This document shows positions 56,577 to 64,000 of a DNA stretch of 64,000 nt, piece by piece. Within the stretch, counting starts at the first letter, position 1. Every line of letters begins with the position of its first letter. The stretch is taken from NCBI RefSeq assembly GCF_025997915.1, contig NZ_AP026677.1, forward strand, positions 806,001-870,000, read 5' to 3'. The DNA is from Aquiluna sp. KACHI24 (GTDB lineage: Bacteria; Actinomycetota; Actinomycetes; Actinomycetales; Microbacteriaceae). The translations under genes and the position numbers were made by a program. The notes under the pieces are model-generated. The model searched no databases and was not told where the DNA came from. It saw nothing but the letters and a program-made list of their open reading frames with translations.

Positions 56577-57632
56577 CTAAGAGATCTCTCCCGCCAGCCG
56601 AAGAATTCTGAGCTCCCGGATTACTTGAGAGATGCCCAGGCCTGCCTCCCGAGCGATCGCGGCTGGTTCCTGACAGCCCTCTCGCATGGCGTCTAGCACT
56701 CGTTTTTGATCCAAGGTTGGTTCGACCTGTTCGCCGAAGTCCCAAGGGCTAGCAATGCCTTCCCTGATCATTGCATTGCAGCCTTGCAGTCCAGCGTCGC
56801 CCCAATTGCCAGCAACCGCAAAGACGTCTCGGCCCATCGATCTGGCATGGTTAGCGGTGTTTTTTGAACCAGAGCGAAATCCCGCCTCTACCACCACCAG
56901 GTATTCAGATATCGCCGCAATGAGTCGATTGCGCTGCAAGAATCGAAATCTCGATGGTGAGGCGCCTGGTGCCAATTCAGAAACCAACGCTCCTGATGAT
57001 CGCACCATCTCATGAAATAGCTCCCAGTTCTCCATTGGGTATGCCCGGTCTAATCCGCCAGCCATGAACGCGACGGTTGTTTGTTTTAGATCCAGTGCCG
57101 CTCGGTGGGCTGCAGCATCGATCCCCTTGGCTCCGCCAGAGACGACTGACATCCGGATCTGAGAGACCACTCGGTTGGCATTTCTAAGCCCACGCTCAGA
57201 AGGTGATCTGGTTCCAACAACCCCAGCAAACTCTTGCTCGAGACAGCCCTCATCCCCTGCCACCCATAGGAGATAGGGGGCATGTGAACCCAGGTCGTGG
57301 AAGCGTTGAAATGTCTTTGGGATTTGAAAATCAAAAACGGGCCTCGCTCCCCAACGAATACCGCGTTCAACCGCAGCAGCCACATCCAGGTGCGGAAGTC
57401 GAAGTGAAATGCGTTCAATTAGATCGGGGAGCTTGGCAACGTACTCGGGAGCGTAGAGCTCCAGCAGTTCAATCCAGAGCGTTCGAGCTCTGCCCACCCG
57501 ATAGTCCTCAAGAGCCATGACTCCGCGCAGTTCGAAGATTTTGTGCGCAAGGGCATCTCCTGGTTCGTGCAGCATCGACCAAAGAATTAGTTCGTGTTGA
57601 GAGTCATCTAGGTGCATGCAATCAGCATGCAA
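56577..57632 (-). CDS. dprA: DNA-processing protein DprA
   Basis: DprA protects incoming single-stranded DNA and loads RecA during natural transformation. The 351 residues have a SAM-like N-terminus, a Rossmann-like core (VVGTRSPSERGLRNANRV, SGGAKGIDAAAHRAAL, GGLDRAYPMEN) and a C-terminal winged helix (about 305-351). ATG 57632 and the in-frame ATG at 57617 are both possible starts, and neither has a clear ribosome site. DUF2469 lies 45 bp upstream; the yraN and comM genes often found in between are absent. Confidence 0.93.
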   Translation of the reverse strand: MHADCMHLDDSQHELILWSMLHEPGDALAHKIFELRGVMALEDYRVGRARTLWIELLELYAPEYVAKLPDLIERISLRLPHLDVAAAVERGIRWGARPVFDFQIPKTFQRFHDLGSHAPYLLWVAGDEGCLEQEFAGVVGTRSPSERGLRNANRVVSQIRMSVVSGGAKGIDAAAHRAALDLKQTTVAFMAGGLDRAYPMENWELFHEMVRSSGALVSELAPGASPSRFRFLQRNRLIAAISEYLVVVEAGFRSGSKNTANHARSMGRDVFAVAGNWGDAGLQGCNAMIREGIASPWDFGEQVEPTLDQKRVLDAMREGCQEPAAIAREAGLGISQVIRELRILRLAGEIS

Positions 57633-57677
57633 AATGATGGGTTATTGGTGAAGCGGTGAGTCTGAGATTGTGGATAA

Positions 57678-58016
57678 CTAGGACTGATCGCCCACTGCTA
57701 GTTCTTCCGGAATCTCCAGCTCTTTGTTGCCAATCTCTTCGACATTTACGTCTTTGAAGGTCATTACCTTGACCTGCTTCACGAAGCGGTCAGTGCGATA
57801 GATGTCCCAAACCCAAACATCTTGCATAGCAAGTTCGAAGTAGAAATCGGTGGCGGTATCAACCCTCTTGAGTTCAACCTCATTGGCTAGGTAAAAGCGA
57901 CGTTCGGTCTCAATCACGTAGCGAAACATCTTCACTACGTCTCGGTACTCACGATAGAGCGCTAGTTCCGCGTCTCTGTCGTAGTCTTCGAAGTCGTTCT
58001 CGTCCATATCCCCCAC
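57678..58016 (-). CDS. DUF2469 family protein
   Basis: This 112-residue acidic cytoplasmic protein belongs to the actinobacterial DUF2469 family; the signature is ELALYREYRDVVKMFRYVIETERRFYLAN. Its function is unknown, but its position between rnhB and dprA is conserved in the phylum. AAGGA with 8-nt spacing favours the GTG start at 58014-58016; ATG 58007 is a possible alternative. It follows rnhB after 11 nt. Confidence 0.92.
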   Translation of the reverse strand: MGDMDENDFEDYDRDAELALYREYRDVVKMFRYVIETERRFYLANEVELKRVDTATDFYFELAMQDVWVWDIYRTDRFVKQVKVMTFKDVNVEEIGNKELEIPEELAVGDQS

Positions 58017-58027
58017 AGTCTATGTCC

Positions 58028-58657
58028 TTAGAAAAGCCCCTCATCAAGAATCTTTCCCAGCCAACTAACTCGGTGCTCCTGGCATGGACCAAACTCTCTC
58101 AAAGCAGCAATGTGACGCTCCGAGGCATATCCCTTGTTTCCCGACCACTCATAAGCCGGAAACTTTTGATCGAGCTCAATCATGACCTGATCCCTGGCCA
58201 CCTTCGCAGTTAGGGCTGCTGCCGACACCACAGCGCAGTCTCGGTCAGCCTTGGTGCGGAGCACCACCGGCAGCGAAACCAAGCCCTGTAGAAAGTTGTG
58301 CGAGCCATCAAGCAGGATCACTCCACTTGAGACCCCCAGAGTTTCGATAGCCCGAAGCGCTGCCTGCTGCAAAGACCAGGAAATGCCTTTGGATTCAATC
58401 TCAGCGACGCTGGCGTATCCAACTGAAGTTTCTGTCCAGGTGCTGACCAGGTTGGCCACTGAAGTCCGCTTTGCCTCTGCGATCAGCTTGCTATCTCTTA
58501 GCCCAGCTGGAATTTCTGACGTGGTGTCAGCGGTGAAAAGTGCTGCGCCAACCGCTACGGGGCCTGCGATTGCTCCCCTACCGACTTCATCAATACCAAT
58601 TACACGGCCATATTGAGCGAGTAATTGGGTTTCAAGCTCAAGGCTTGGGAACGTCAC
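58028..58657 (-). CDS. rnhB: Ribonuclease HII
   Basis: RNase HII removes ribonucleotides from DNA and RNA primers. The 209 residues have the DEDD core: GIDEVGRGAIAGPVAVG (Asp and Glu), ILLDGSHNFL, and the conserved KADRDCAVVSAAALTAKVARD. The frame is open from 58690 (ATG), but AGAGG with 6-nt spacing points to GTG 58657. That start overlaps the lepB stop by 20 nt. The order lepB-rnhB-DUF2469 is typical. Confidence 0.95.
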   Translation of the reverse strand: MTFPSLELETQLLAQYGRVIGIDEVGRGAIAGPVAVGAALFTADTTSEIPAGLRDSKLIAEAKRTSVANLVSTWTETSVGYASVAEIESKGISWSLQQAALRAIETLGVSSGVILLDGSHNFLQGLVSLPVVLRTKADRDCAVVSAAALTAKVARDQVMIELDQKFPAYEWSGNKGYASERHIAALREFGPCQEHRVSWLGKILDEGLF

Positions 58658-59387
58658 TAAAGACCTCTGGGTAGTTGGAAAGCCATTCAAAATTCGAAAC
58701 CGGCCAGGAAATTACAAATGCCTTGCCCACCACGAAACTCTGATCGACAAACCCCTTGCTTGGGAGATCCTGGTGAAACCGGGAGTCGGTTGAGTTGCCT
58801 CGGTTATCACCCATAACCCAATAGCTTCCCTCGGGAACAACGACCTTGAATTCAATATCCGAAGGCGTTGATCCTGGAGCGATGTAGGGCTCATCAATCG
58901 GCACGCCGTTGATAATCAATCGCCCCTCCGGATCGCAGCACTCCACGGTGTCACCTGGGAGTCCAATTACACGCTTCACGAGGTGCTCAGCGGAATCTGG
59001 TGCAGTAATACCGAAGGTCCCAAGGACAAAGTCGGATAGCTCCTGCAATGGCTCCTTTGGCTCCGTTGGAATAGCTCCTAGCCAGCCTCCGGGGTCTTTG
59101 AAAACTACGATGTCACCGTGTTCAATTGGCATCAAATCTGGAGCCATGACATTCACAATGATGCGGTCGTTGATCTGCAGGGTCTCAAGCATCGAGCCAG
59201 ATGGAATGTAAAAAGATCTGATCAAAAAAGCCTTAATGGCCACCGACAGCACCATTGCGGTGCCGACGATGACCAAAAAGTCAATTACAAAAGCTACAAA
59301 CCAGTTCTTCCGGGCCATCTTGAACCAGCGCCTAACATCGGCGAGTCTGGAGTGGCTGCGGGGCCTAAGCTCCCCGGAATCTGACAT
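58638..59387 (-). CDS. lepB: Signal peptidase I
   Basis: It cleaves signal peptides of exported proteins at the outer face of the membrane. The 249-residue protein has a cytoplasmic Arg-rich N-terminus, one transmembrane helix (about 29-55), the catalytic Ser in SGSMLETL and the general-base Lys in VKRVIGLPGD. GDNRGNSTDSR is the conserved box E. The ATG is at 59385-59387, 14 nt after the rplS stop. Confidence 0.95.
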   Translation of the reverse strand: MSDSGELRPRSHSRLADVRRWFKMARKNWFVAFVIDFLVIVGTAMVLSVAIKAFLIRSFYIPSGSMLETLQINDRIIVNVMAPDLMPIEHGDIVVFKDPGGWLGAIPTEPKEPLQELSDFVLGTFGITAPDSAEHLVKRVIGLPGDTVECCDPEGRLIINGVPIDEPYIAPGSTPSDIEFKVVVPEGSYWVMGDNRGNSTDSRFHQDLPSKGFVDQSFVVGKAFVISWPVSNFEWLSNYPEVFSDVPKP

Positions 59388-59401
59388 GTTGCTAAGTCTA
59401 G

Positions 59402-59752
59402 TTAGACGTTCTCGCGCTTCTCGCGAATCTTTGCTGCCTTACCGCGAAGGTCGCGTAGGTAGTAAAGCTTCGCACGGCGAACATCACCCTTGGTCACAAC
59501 CTCAATCTTGTCGATTACTGGGCTGTGTACTGGGAAGGTACGCTCTACGCCGATCTGGAAGGAGACCTTGCGAACGGTGAAGGTCTCGCGAACACCGTGG
59601 CCAGAGCGACGGATTACTAGACCCTGGAAAACCTGGATACGGCTGCGGTTACCTTCGATGATGTTTACGTGAACCTTGACAGTGTCACCAGGACGGAATG
59701 CTGGGATGTCGGACTTTAGGCTCTTGGCATCAACAACGTCAAGAATGTGCAT
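59402..59752 (-). CDS. rplS: 50S ribosomal protein L19
   Basis: L19 lies at the 30S-50S interface. The 116 residues match the family: [17 protein letters not shown] near the N-terminus, [20 protein letters not shown], and [16 protein letters not shown] at the end. The ATG is at 59750-59752. The 138-nt leader upstream contains a hairpin (59857-59878), and an acyltransferase gene separates it from trmD, its usual neighbour, so rplS needs its own promoter. Confidence 0.98.
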   Translation of the reverse strand: MHILDVVDAKSLKSDIPAFRPGDTVKVHVNIIEGNRSRIQVFQGLVIRRSGHGVRETFTVRKVSFQIGVERTFPVHSPVIDKIEVVTKGDVRRAKLYYLRDLRGKAAKIREKRENV

Positions 59753-59856
59753 TTTTTGCTCTTTCCTTTTGCGCGCAGGTCAAAACGGTCAAATTTGAAT
59801 ATCTTTATGTCCTTTGCTCCCCTGCGGCAGAGTCCGTGGACACAAGCAGGAATTCT

Positions 59857-59878
59857 GCCACAGCCAAAGGCTGTTGGC
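59857..59878 (-). promoter_or_regulatory. Hairpin in the rplS leader
   Basis: On the minus strand GCCAACAGCC and GGCTGTGGC pair around TTT with one bulged base. The stem lies 105 nt before the rplS start and 13 nt after the acyltransferase stop. No T-run follows directly, so it is not a typical terminator. It may stabilise or regulate the rplS leader; that is inference. Confidence 0.35.
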
Positions 59879-59890
59879 AACCACGAACTC

Positions 59891-60937
59891 TCACGAACGA
59901 GCGATTCGCATGAGCGGGGATTCGAAAAATCGCATAGAAAGCCACGCAAGTGGACTGCAGATACTCAGAATCAGGATCCAGGACAGGGGAATAACGAGAA
60001 TCGAAGCAAGGGGTGGCCATCCAGCAAAGAGTGTTGCCGGGATCACGATGGGTAGCAACGCAAGAATCACAAAGTGCATGAAAAAAATGAAATAACTGTG
60101 CCGACCCAGCCACTGCAATACACCTCTTAGGCGACCCCTCACTACTCCGCTGAACAAGAGCCCAAGGCTTACGAACCCAGCCGCCTCAATCGGGTTGCCA
60201 TAGATCGCCGGGGTAAGAACGAAGGAAAGCAACCAGAGAAGTAGAAGCAGTTTTTCACGCGATTCCTTGCTGAGCCCAGTGATAGAAACCCTCTCGCCCA
60301 CAATCCTCAGGTGCCTGGCTCCAAGCCAACCGAGGAGAAAGAAGTTGAAACCAGTTTGAAAACTTAGCCTACGGAGTGACTCACCTAAACCCCAGCCTTC
60401 AAGCGAGAAGAATGATGCGATGATTCCGAGCAGATTGACTCCAACAGCCAAGGCCACTAGAACTTCTGTGCTCCGTTTTCGGAGGAAAAAGAACAGGATG
60501 TAGCTGAGAACTTCAATTTGAATCGACCAGGCGCCTCCAATGAAGGAATCGAAAAATTGAGGGTGGGTCCATAAAGCAAAAGAGAGCGCCAAGAGGAAAG
60601 CCAGAATAAGCTGACCCGAGAATCCGTCCCTCATCGACAGGATTGCCAGCCAAATTATTGAAAACACCGCCCATAGAGGCCAAATTCTGAAGAATCGACT
60701 CTTTGCGAACCCCCTTGAGTTGAAATCATCAGCGGAATATATGGTCGCAAGCAGGTAGCCAGACAGCAAGAAAAACAACTCGACCCCGAATCGCCCTGAT
60801 GCGAAAATGGTCAGTAATGCGTTTTCTGCACCATGGTCGTTGGATCCCCCACCTATTTGCCACACGGACATGGAGTGAACGAGAACTACACCAGAGACGG
60901 CAACGCCCCTGACGACATCGAGAAACCCAAGCCGCAT
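59891..60937 (-). CDS. Acyltransferase 3 (OafA-like) family membrane protein
   Basis: This 348-residue integral membrane protein has nine to ten hydrophobic segments. The family motifs are at the N-terminus (FLDVVRGVAVSGVVLVHS with the conserved Arg and His) and FGVELFFLLSGYLLA. These enzymes transfer acetyl or other acyl groups to sugars of surface polysaccharide or glycolipid, with the active site at or near the outer face. GGGGGAG lies before the ATG at 60935-60937. The gene is inserted between trmD and rplS, which are normally adjacent, so it is probably a lineage-specific acquisition. Acceptor and donor are unknown. Confidence 0.87.
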   Translation of the reverse strand: MRLGFLDVVRGVAVSGVVLVHSMSVWQIGGGSNDHGAENALLTIFASGRFGVELFFLLSGYLLATIYSADDFNSRGFAKSRFFRIWPLWAVFSIIWLAILSMRDGFSGQLILAFLLALSFALWTHPQFFDSFIGGAWSIQIEVLSYILFFFLRKRSTEVLVALAVGVNLLGIIASFFSLEGWGLGESLRRLSFQTGFNFFLLGWLGARHLRIVGERVSITGLSKESREKLLLLLWLLSFVLTPAIYGNPIEAAGFVSLGLLFSGVVRGRLRGVLQWLGRHSYFIFFMHFVILALLPIVIPATLFAGWPPLASILVIPLSWILILSICSPLAWLSMRFFESPLMRIARS

Positions 60938-60967
60938 CGCTCCCCCGCTTAAAAATCAAACTCGAAT

Positions 60968-61657
60968 CTAAAGATACCCGAGCAGGTCTGGTCTATTGCG
61001 CTCAGTGCGCTCCAGCTGTTGCGCTTTACGCCATTTCTCGATCTCAGCATGATGTCCAGATAGCAGAACCGTTGGAACCTCAAGACCGCGCCACGAGGCA
61101 GGCTTGGTAAAGCTTGGGTATTCGAGCAATCCGTCAGAGTGAGACTCTTCGACAATTGATTCAGCATTACCCATAAAGCCAGGAATCAGCCTCGTAATTG
61201 CCTCAATCATCACCATGGCAGCAACCTCGCCCCCGTTTAGCACATAGTCGCCAATAGAAACCTCGAGGACTTTGGCGCGGGTTTTGGTGTGTTCAACTAC
61301 TCGCTGATCTATCCCCTCATAGCGACCACAGGCAAAGATGATGTGCTGCGACTTGGCAAGCTCTTGAGCCAAGCCTTGAGTGAACGGAATACCGGCTGGG
61401 GTCGTAAAGATGACTACTGGCTCAGAGCCCTCAGGAATTAGCTGATCAAATGCCTCACCCCAAGGCTCTGGCTTCATGACCATGCCAGCTCCCCCGCCAT
61501 AAGGGGTGTCATCGACCGTTTTGTGACGGTCGTGAGTCCACGCTCTTAGGTCATGAGCCTGAAAGCTGACCAGCCCCGCCTCACGGGCTTTACCCAGCAG
61601 AGAAAGCTCTAGCGGCTGAAAGTAATCAGGGAAGATGCTGACGGCTTCAATTCGCAT
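60968..61657 (-). CDS. trmD: tRNA (guanine-N1-)-methyltransferase TrmD
   Basis: TrmD methylates G37 of tRNAs and prevents frameshifting. The 229-residue SPOUT enzyme starts [16 protein letters not shown] and includes [17 protein letters not shown], the knot region [12 protein letters not shown]-like ([17 protein letters not shown]), and [15 protein letters not shown]. The frame is open to 61705, but ATG 61657, inside the rimM end, is the family start. The overlap with rimM indicates coupling. Confidence 0.97.
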   Translation of the reverse strand: MRIEAVSIFPDYFQPLELSLLGKAREAGLVSFQAHDLRAWTHDRHKTVDDTPYGGGAGMVMKPEPWGEAFDQLIPEGSEPVVIFTTPAGIPFTQGLAQELAKSQHIIFACGRYEGIDQRVVEHTKTRAKVLEVSIGDYVLNGGEVAAMVMIEAITRLIPGFMGNAESIVEESHSDGLLEYPSFTKPASWRGLEVPTVLLSGHHAEIEKWRKAQQLERTERNRPDLLGYL

Positions 61658-62252
61658 CGCTGGCTGCTTCTTCAACCGGTTCTGGAATTTCTTCGAACAG
61701 GCCACCAGGTGGGGTGATCTCGATTAGACCAGCATCAACATCAACCCTTGGCACAAATGCCTTCACAAACGGAAGTAGCACCTCACCTGTTTCGGTCTTG
61801 ATGGCGAGTAGATCCTGAGCGGGCCGGTGATCAACTCGTGCTACCGAACCAATCTCCTGCCCCTCGCGAATCACCTTCAAGCCGGCAAGCTGGTGGTCAT
61901 ACCAGGCATCTGGCTCTTGGGGGCTGACTCCAAGTGGCTGCTCAACTAAAAGAATTGCTTTGATAAGTGACTCTGCAACAGTTCGGTCGTTTACGTCTTC
62001 GATAAAGAGCACCGGAGAAGAGTTGAACCACTTCAACTCGGAAACTTTGATGGTCTTCCCAAACCAAGGAGAGTCCTCGGGAACCTGAAGTTCGAACTCA
62101 GCGCCCTTTACAAAGCGCTCGTTTGGGGAATCTGTATATAGCTCAAGCTTGATTGCTCCCTTTAGACCGTGGGCCTTCAGGAGCCTTGCGACGCGGAGCT
62201 TGGTGGAACTAGAAATCTGTGTCCACCACGTCGACTCGAACCCTCTTACCAT
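61647..62252 (-). CDS. rimM: Ribosome maturation factor RimM
   Basis: RimM helps assemble the 30S head around S19. The conserved core starts [19 protein letters not shown] and the C-terminal PRC-barrel includes [25 protein letters not shown] and [13 protein letters not shown]. The start is uncertain. The longest frame has ATG at 62252, within the KH-protein gene and without a ribosome site. ATT at 62214-62216 lies 6 nt after GGTGG and would give a normal-length N-terminus, but needs a rare start codon. The end overlaps trmD. Confidence 0.9.
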   Translation of the reverse strand: MVRGFESTWWTQISSSTKLRVARLLKAHGLKGAIKLELYTDSPNERFVKGAEFELQVPEDSPWFGKTIKVSELKWFNSSPVLFIEDVNDRTVAESLIKAILLVEQPLGVSPQEPDAWYDHQLAGLKVIREGQEIGSVARVDHRPAQDLLAIKTETGEVLLPFVKAFVPRVDVDAGLIEITPPGGLFEEIPEPVEEAASDAN

Positions 62253-62445
62253 CGGAGAGGGCGTTGATGATGGTTCTCAGGGCAGTCGCGGTTCTACCGT
62301 TCTTGCCGATTACACGACCTAGGTCGTCTGGGTGCACGCGCACCTCCAGCAACTCACCGCGACCGTTGTTTCTGACGGCTACGGTTGCGTCATCCGGGTG
62401 ATCCACGATGGCGCGAACAAGGTGCTGGAGGGTCGCTTGCAACAT
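62209..62445 (-). CDS. khpA: KH-domain RNA-binding protein (KhpA family)
   Basis: This 78-residue protein is a single KH domain with the binding loop VIGKNGRTATALRTI. Its position between rpsP and rimM is characteristic of the KhpA family, which works with KhpB on RNA and cell division in Gram-positive bacteria. The ATG at 62443-62445 is 5 nt after the rpsP stop. The gene end overlaps the possible long form of rimM. Confidence 0.92.
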   Translation of the reverse strand: MLQATLQHLVRAIVDHPDDATVAVRNNGRGELLEVRVHPDDLGRVIGKNGRTATALRTIINALSDGKRVRVDVVDTDF

Positions 62446-62450
62446 AACTA

Positions 62451-62963
62451 CTACTCAGCCTCTACTTCAGCGGCTGCCTCTTCGGCTGCTGCCTCTGCTG
62501 GTGCCTCTGCCTCAGCTGCTGGAGCCTCAACTGCAGTCTCTTCAACTGCAACTTCCTCAGCAGGTGCCTCGGCTGCAGGAGCCTCAGCTGCAGGAGCCTC
62601 TTCGACAGCGGCCGCCTTCTCCTTCTTTGGAAGGATTACGGACTTCTTGGCAGTGTCAGGGCTGAAAGCTTCTTTTGATGCCTGTGGCTTGACGGTGTTC
62701 TTCTTCTCGCCCTTGGCGTTAGCTAGGTCACCGGTCAGCTTCAGGATTACAGCTGCCTGCTCGGTTGGCTGTGCGCCAACGGAGAGCCAGTACTGTGCAC
62801 GCTCTGAGTTAACCTCAATGATTGATGGGTCGGTGGTTGGTACGTAGCGACCAATCTCCTCGATTACACGACCATCGCGGTGAGTGCGAGAGTCAGCTAC
62901 CACGATGCGGTAGTGCGGGCTGCGCATCTTGCCAATGCGCTTTAGGCGGATCTTTACGGCCAC
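62451..62963 (-). CDS. rpsP: 30S ribosomal protein S16 with long Ala/Glu-rich tail
   Basis: S16 binds 16S rRNA early in 30S assembly. The core is about 80-85 residues ([19 protein letters not shown], then [14 protein letters not shown]). The full protein is 170 residues because of a C-terminal extension of over 80, of which about 60 are almost only Ala, Glu, Pro and Val. Extensions occur in actinobacterial S16 proteins. AGGAG at 4-nt spacing marks GTG 62963, and an open frame to 62999 has no ribosome site. Confidence 0.96.
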   Translation of the reverse strand: MAVKIRLKRIGKMRSPHYRIVVADSRTHRDGRVIEEIGRYVPTTDPSIIEVNSERAQYWLSVGAQPTEQAAVILKLTGDLANAKGEKKNTVKPQASKEAFSPDTAKKSVILPKKEKAAAVEEAPAAEAPAAEAPAEEVAVEETAVEAPAAEAEAPAEAAAEEAAAEVEAE

Positions 62964-63092
62964 AATTCTCCTGTGTGAGTGTCTGGGGCGAGTTTCCACC
63001 GTGAGCGTGGGGGCACACTCGGAGGTTTCTCAATGGTTTTCGATTTCGTCTGGATAGAGGGTCGAGACGCTCGAACTCGAAAAGTATTCCAG

Positions 63093-63113
63093 AAAAAGCT
63101 GGTTTTCGCCAGC
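63093..63113 (-). terminator. Rho-independent terminator downstream of ffh
   Basis: On the minus strand GCTGG and CCAGC pair around CGAAAA and are followed at once by TTTTT. The hairpin starts 1 nt after the ffh stop and separates it from rpsP, whose promoter must lie in the remaining 130 bp. Confidence 0.85.
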
Positions 63114-63114
63114 A

Positions 63115-64000
63115 CTAAAGCCCAAAAGCCGAGCCCGAGCCATCGGACTTCTCGGATCCGAAGCTCAAGCCCGCATTCTCGGCAGCTCGCTTGGCAGGGT
63201 TTCCGCTCTTGGAACCCTTCTTTTTCTTGTCGTTCCTTTTCTTGCCGCCCATAAATCCACCACCAACGGTGCCGCCGGCAAGAACGGGGTTGGTGCCTGG
63301 GATGTTGGGAACACCGCCGCGAGCCATGGTCTTCATAACTTTGGCTGCCTGTTCAAAGCGGTTCACCAGTTGATTCACTTCGGTGACCGAAGTTCCGGAA
63401 CCCTTCGCGATACGCATTCTGCGTGAGCCATTCAGCACCTTTGGGTTGTTTCGCTCCAAAGGAGTCATCGAATAGATGATCGCCTCGGTACGGGTGATCT
63501 CGCGCTCATCAAACTCTTCAAGCTGCTTCTTCATTTGACCAACGCCTGGCAACATGCCAAGCAGGTTCTTCATGTTGCCCATTTTCTTGAGCTGCTGCAT
63601 TTGCTCAAGGAAGTCCTGAAGAGTGAATTCCTCTTTGGCTAGCTTCTCGGCGAGACGCTTGGACTCTTCCTCATCGAAGTTCTTCTGAGCCTGCTCGATC
63701 AGGGTGAGAATGTCACCCATGTCCAGAATGCGACTTGCCATGCGGTCCGGATAGAACGGCTCAAAGGCATCTAGGCCCTCACCGGTAGAGCTGAACAGAA
63801 TTGGCGCGCCAGTGACCGTAGCAACCGAAAGTGCTGCACCACCGCGGGAATCACCATCAAGCTTGGTTAGCACCACACCGGTGACGCCAACACCGTCATG
63901 GAAGGCCTTTGCAACATTCACAGCATCTTGACCCAGCATGCTGTCCACAACAAACAGCACCTCGTCAGGATTGACCGCGGCTCGAATGTCTCGAGCCTGC
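63115..64000 (-). CDS. ffh: Signal recognition particle protein Ffh, C-terminal part (truncated by the window edge)
   Basis: Ffh binds signal peptides of nascent membrane proteins and delivers ribosomes to FtsY. The visible part covers the second half of the GTPase domain (VLFVVDSMLGQDAVNVAKAF and the G4 motif VLTKLDGDSRGG) and the whole M domain, including SRRMRIAKGSG, the SRP RNA-binding motif. A Gly/Lys-rich tail of about 40 residues ends the protein. The coding frame continues past 63960 to the right edge, so the start is outside the window. Confidence 0.97.
   Translation of the reverse strand, partial: QARDIRAAVNPDEVLFVVDSMLGQDAVNVAKAFHDGVGVTGVVLTKLDGDSRGGAALSVATVTGAPILFSSTGEGLDAFEPFYPDRMASRILDMGDILTLIEQAQKNFDEEESKRLAEKLAKEEFTLQDFLEQMQQLKKMGNMKNLLGMLPGVGQMKKQLEEFDEREITRTEAIIYSMTPLERNNPKVLNGSRRMRIAKGSGTSVTEVNQLVNRFEQAAKVMKTMARGGVPNIPGTNPVLAGGTVGGGFMGGKKRNDKKKKGSKSGNPAKRAAENAGLSFGSEKSDGSGSAFGL

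Noticed and set aside
62451-62620. Repetitive GC-rich segment near rpsP suspected as a repeat element
   Set aside because: It encodes the Ala/Glu-rich tail of S16 and is part of the reading frame.

Overview
The window is a gene-dense piece of an actinobacterial chromosome. By eye the base composition is moderate (mid-50s % G+C), intergenic gaps are small, 1-4 bp start/stop overlaps are common, and GTG and TTG starts are frequent. The block rpsB-tsf-pyrH-frr-cdsA, the neighbourhood xerC-dprA-DUF2469-rnhB-lepB-rplS and the order trmD-rimM-KH-rpsP-ffh are typical of Actinobacteria. The GatCAB amidotransferase, GlgE, DivIVA-like proteins and an oligoribonuclease fit the same phylum. The compactness suggests a small-genome Microbacteriaceae-like lineage; that placement is inference. 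No rRNA, CRISPR array, insertion sequence or integrated prophage was seen.

1-9.3 kb: partial msrA, an EamA exporter, a thioredoxin with a small membrane protein, and alanine dehydrogenase divergent from an Lrp/AsnC regulator. The regulator is followed closely by a group II PLP decarboxylase, N-carbamoylputrescine amidase, agmatine deiminase and an aldo/keto reductase, then by an Orn/Lys/Arg-type decarboxylase. Together with argG at 11.0 kb, these genes could take citrulline through arginine and agmatine to putrescine.

9.3-22 kb: a DUF885 peptidase-like protein, argG, a complete NMT1/THI5-type ABC importer (lipoprotein, ATPase, two permeases) leading into a DeoD-type purine nucleoside phosphorylase, and an SDR. 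A collagen-like surface protein with a tail-fibre-like C-terminal domain follows, then a DEAD-box helicase, a UPF0114 membrane protein and two small unrecognised proteins, one of only 46 residues, before tRNA-Arg(TCT).

22-30 kb: bifunctional proline dehydrogenase/P5C dehydrogenase, an RND (HAE1-like) exporter with a 200-residue charged tail, oligoribonuclease and tRNA-His, closed by a strong bidirectional terminator.

30-45 kb: on the minus strand, a cysteine desulfurase, mnmA, ligA and gatC-gatA-gatB. On the plus strand, glgX-glgE-glgB for alpha-glucan metabolism.

44-51 kb: a YbbN-like TPR protein, a large membrane protein with an internal lipobox, a DivIVA/Scy-like coiled coil, an AI-2E family permease, an alpha/beta hydrolase, a Cys/His small protein, a transglycosylase-like exported protein and a second DivIVA-like protein.

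51-64 kb: the translation, lipid and division block, mostly on the minus strand: cdsA, frr, pyrH, tsf, rpsB, an M23-family protein (plus strand), xerC, dprA, DUF2469, rnhB, lepB, rplS, an inserted acyltransferase, trmD, rimM, a KH protein, rpsP and the 3' part of ffh. The most unusual items are the collagen/tail-fibre chimera, a leader with mutually exclusive hairpins before the ABC importer, the phased operators between ald and lrp, and the three-segment membrane protein with an internal lipobox.
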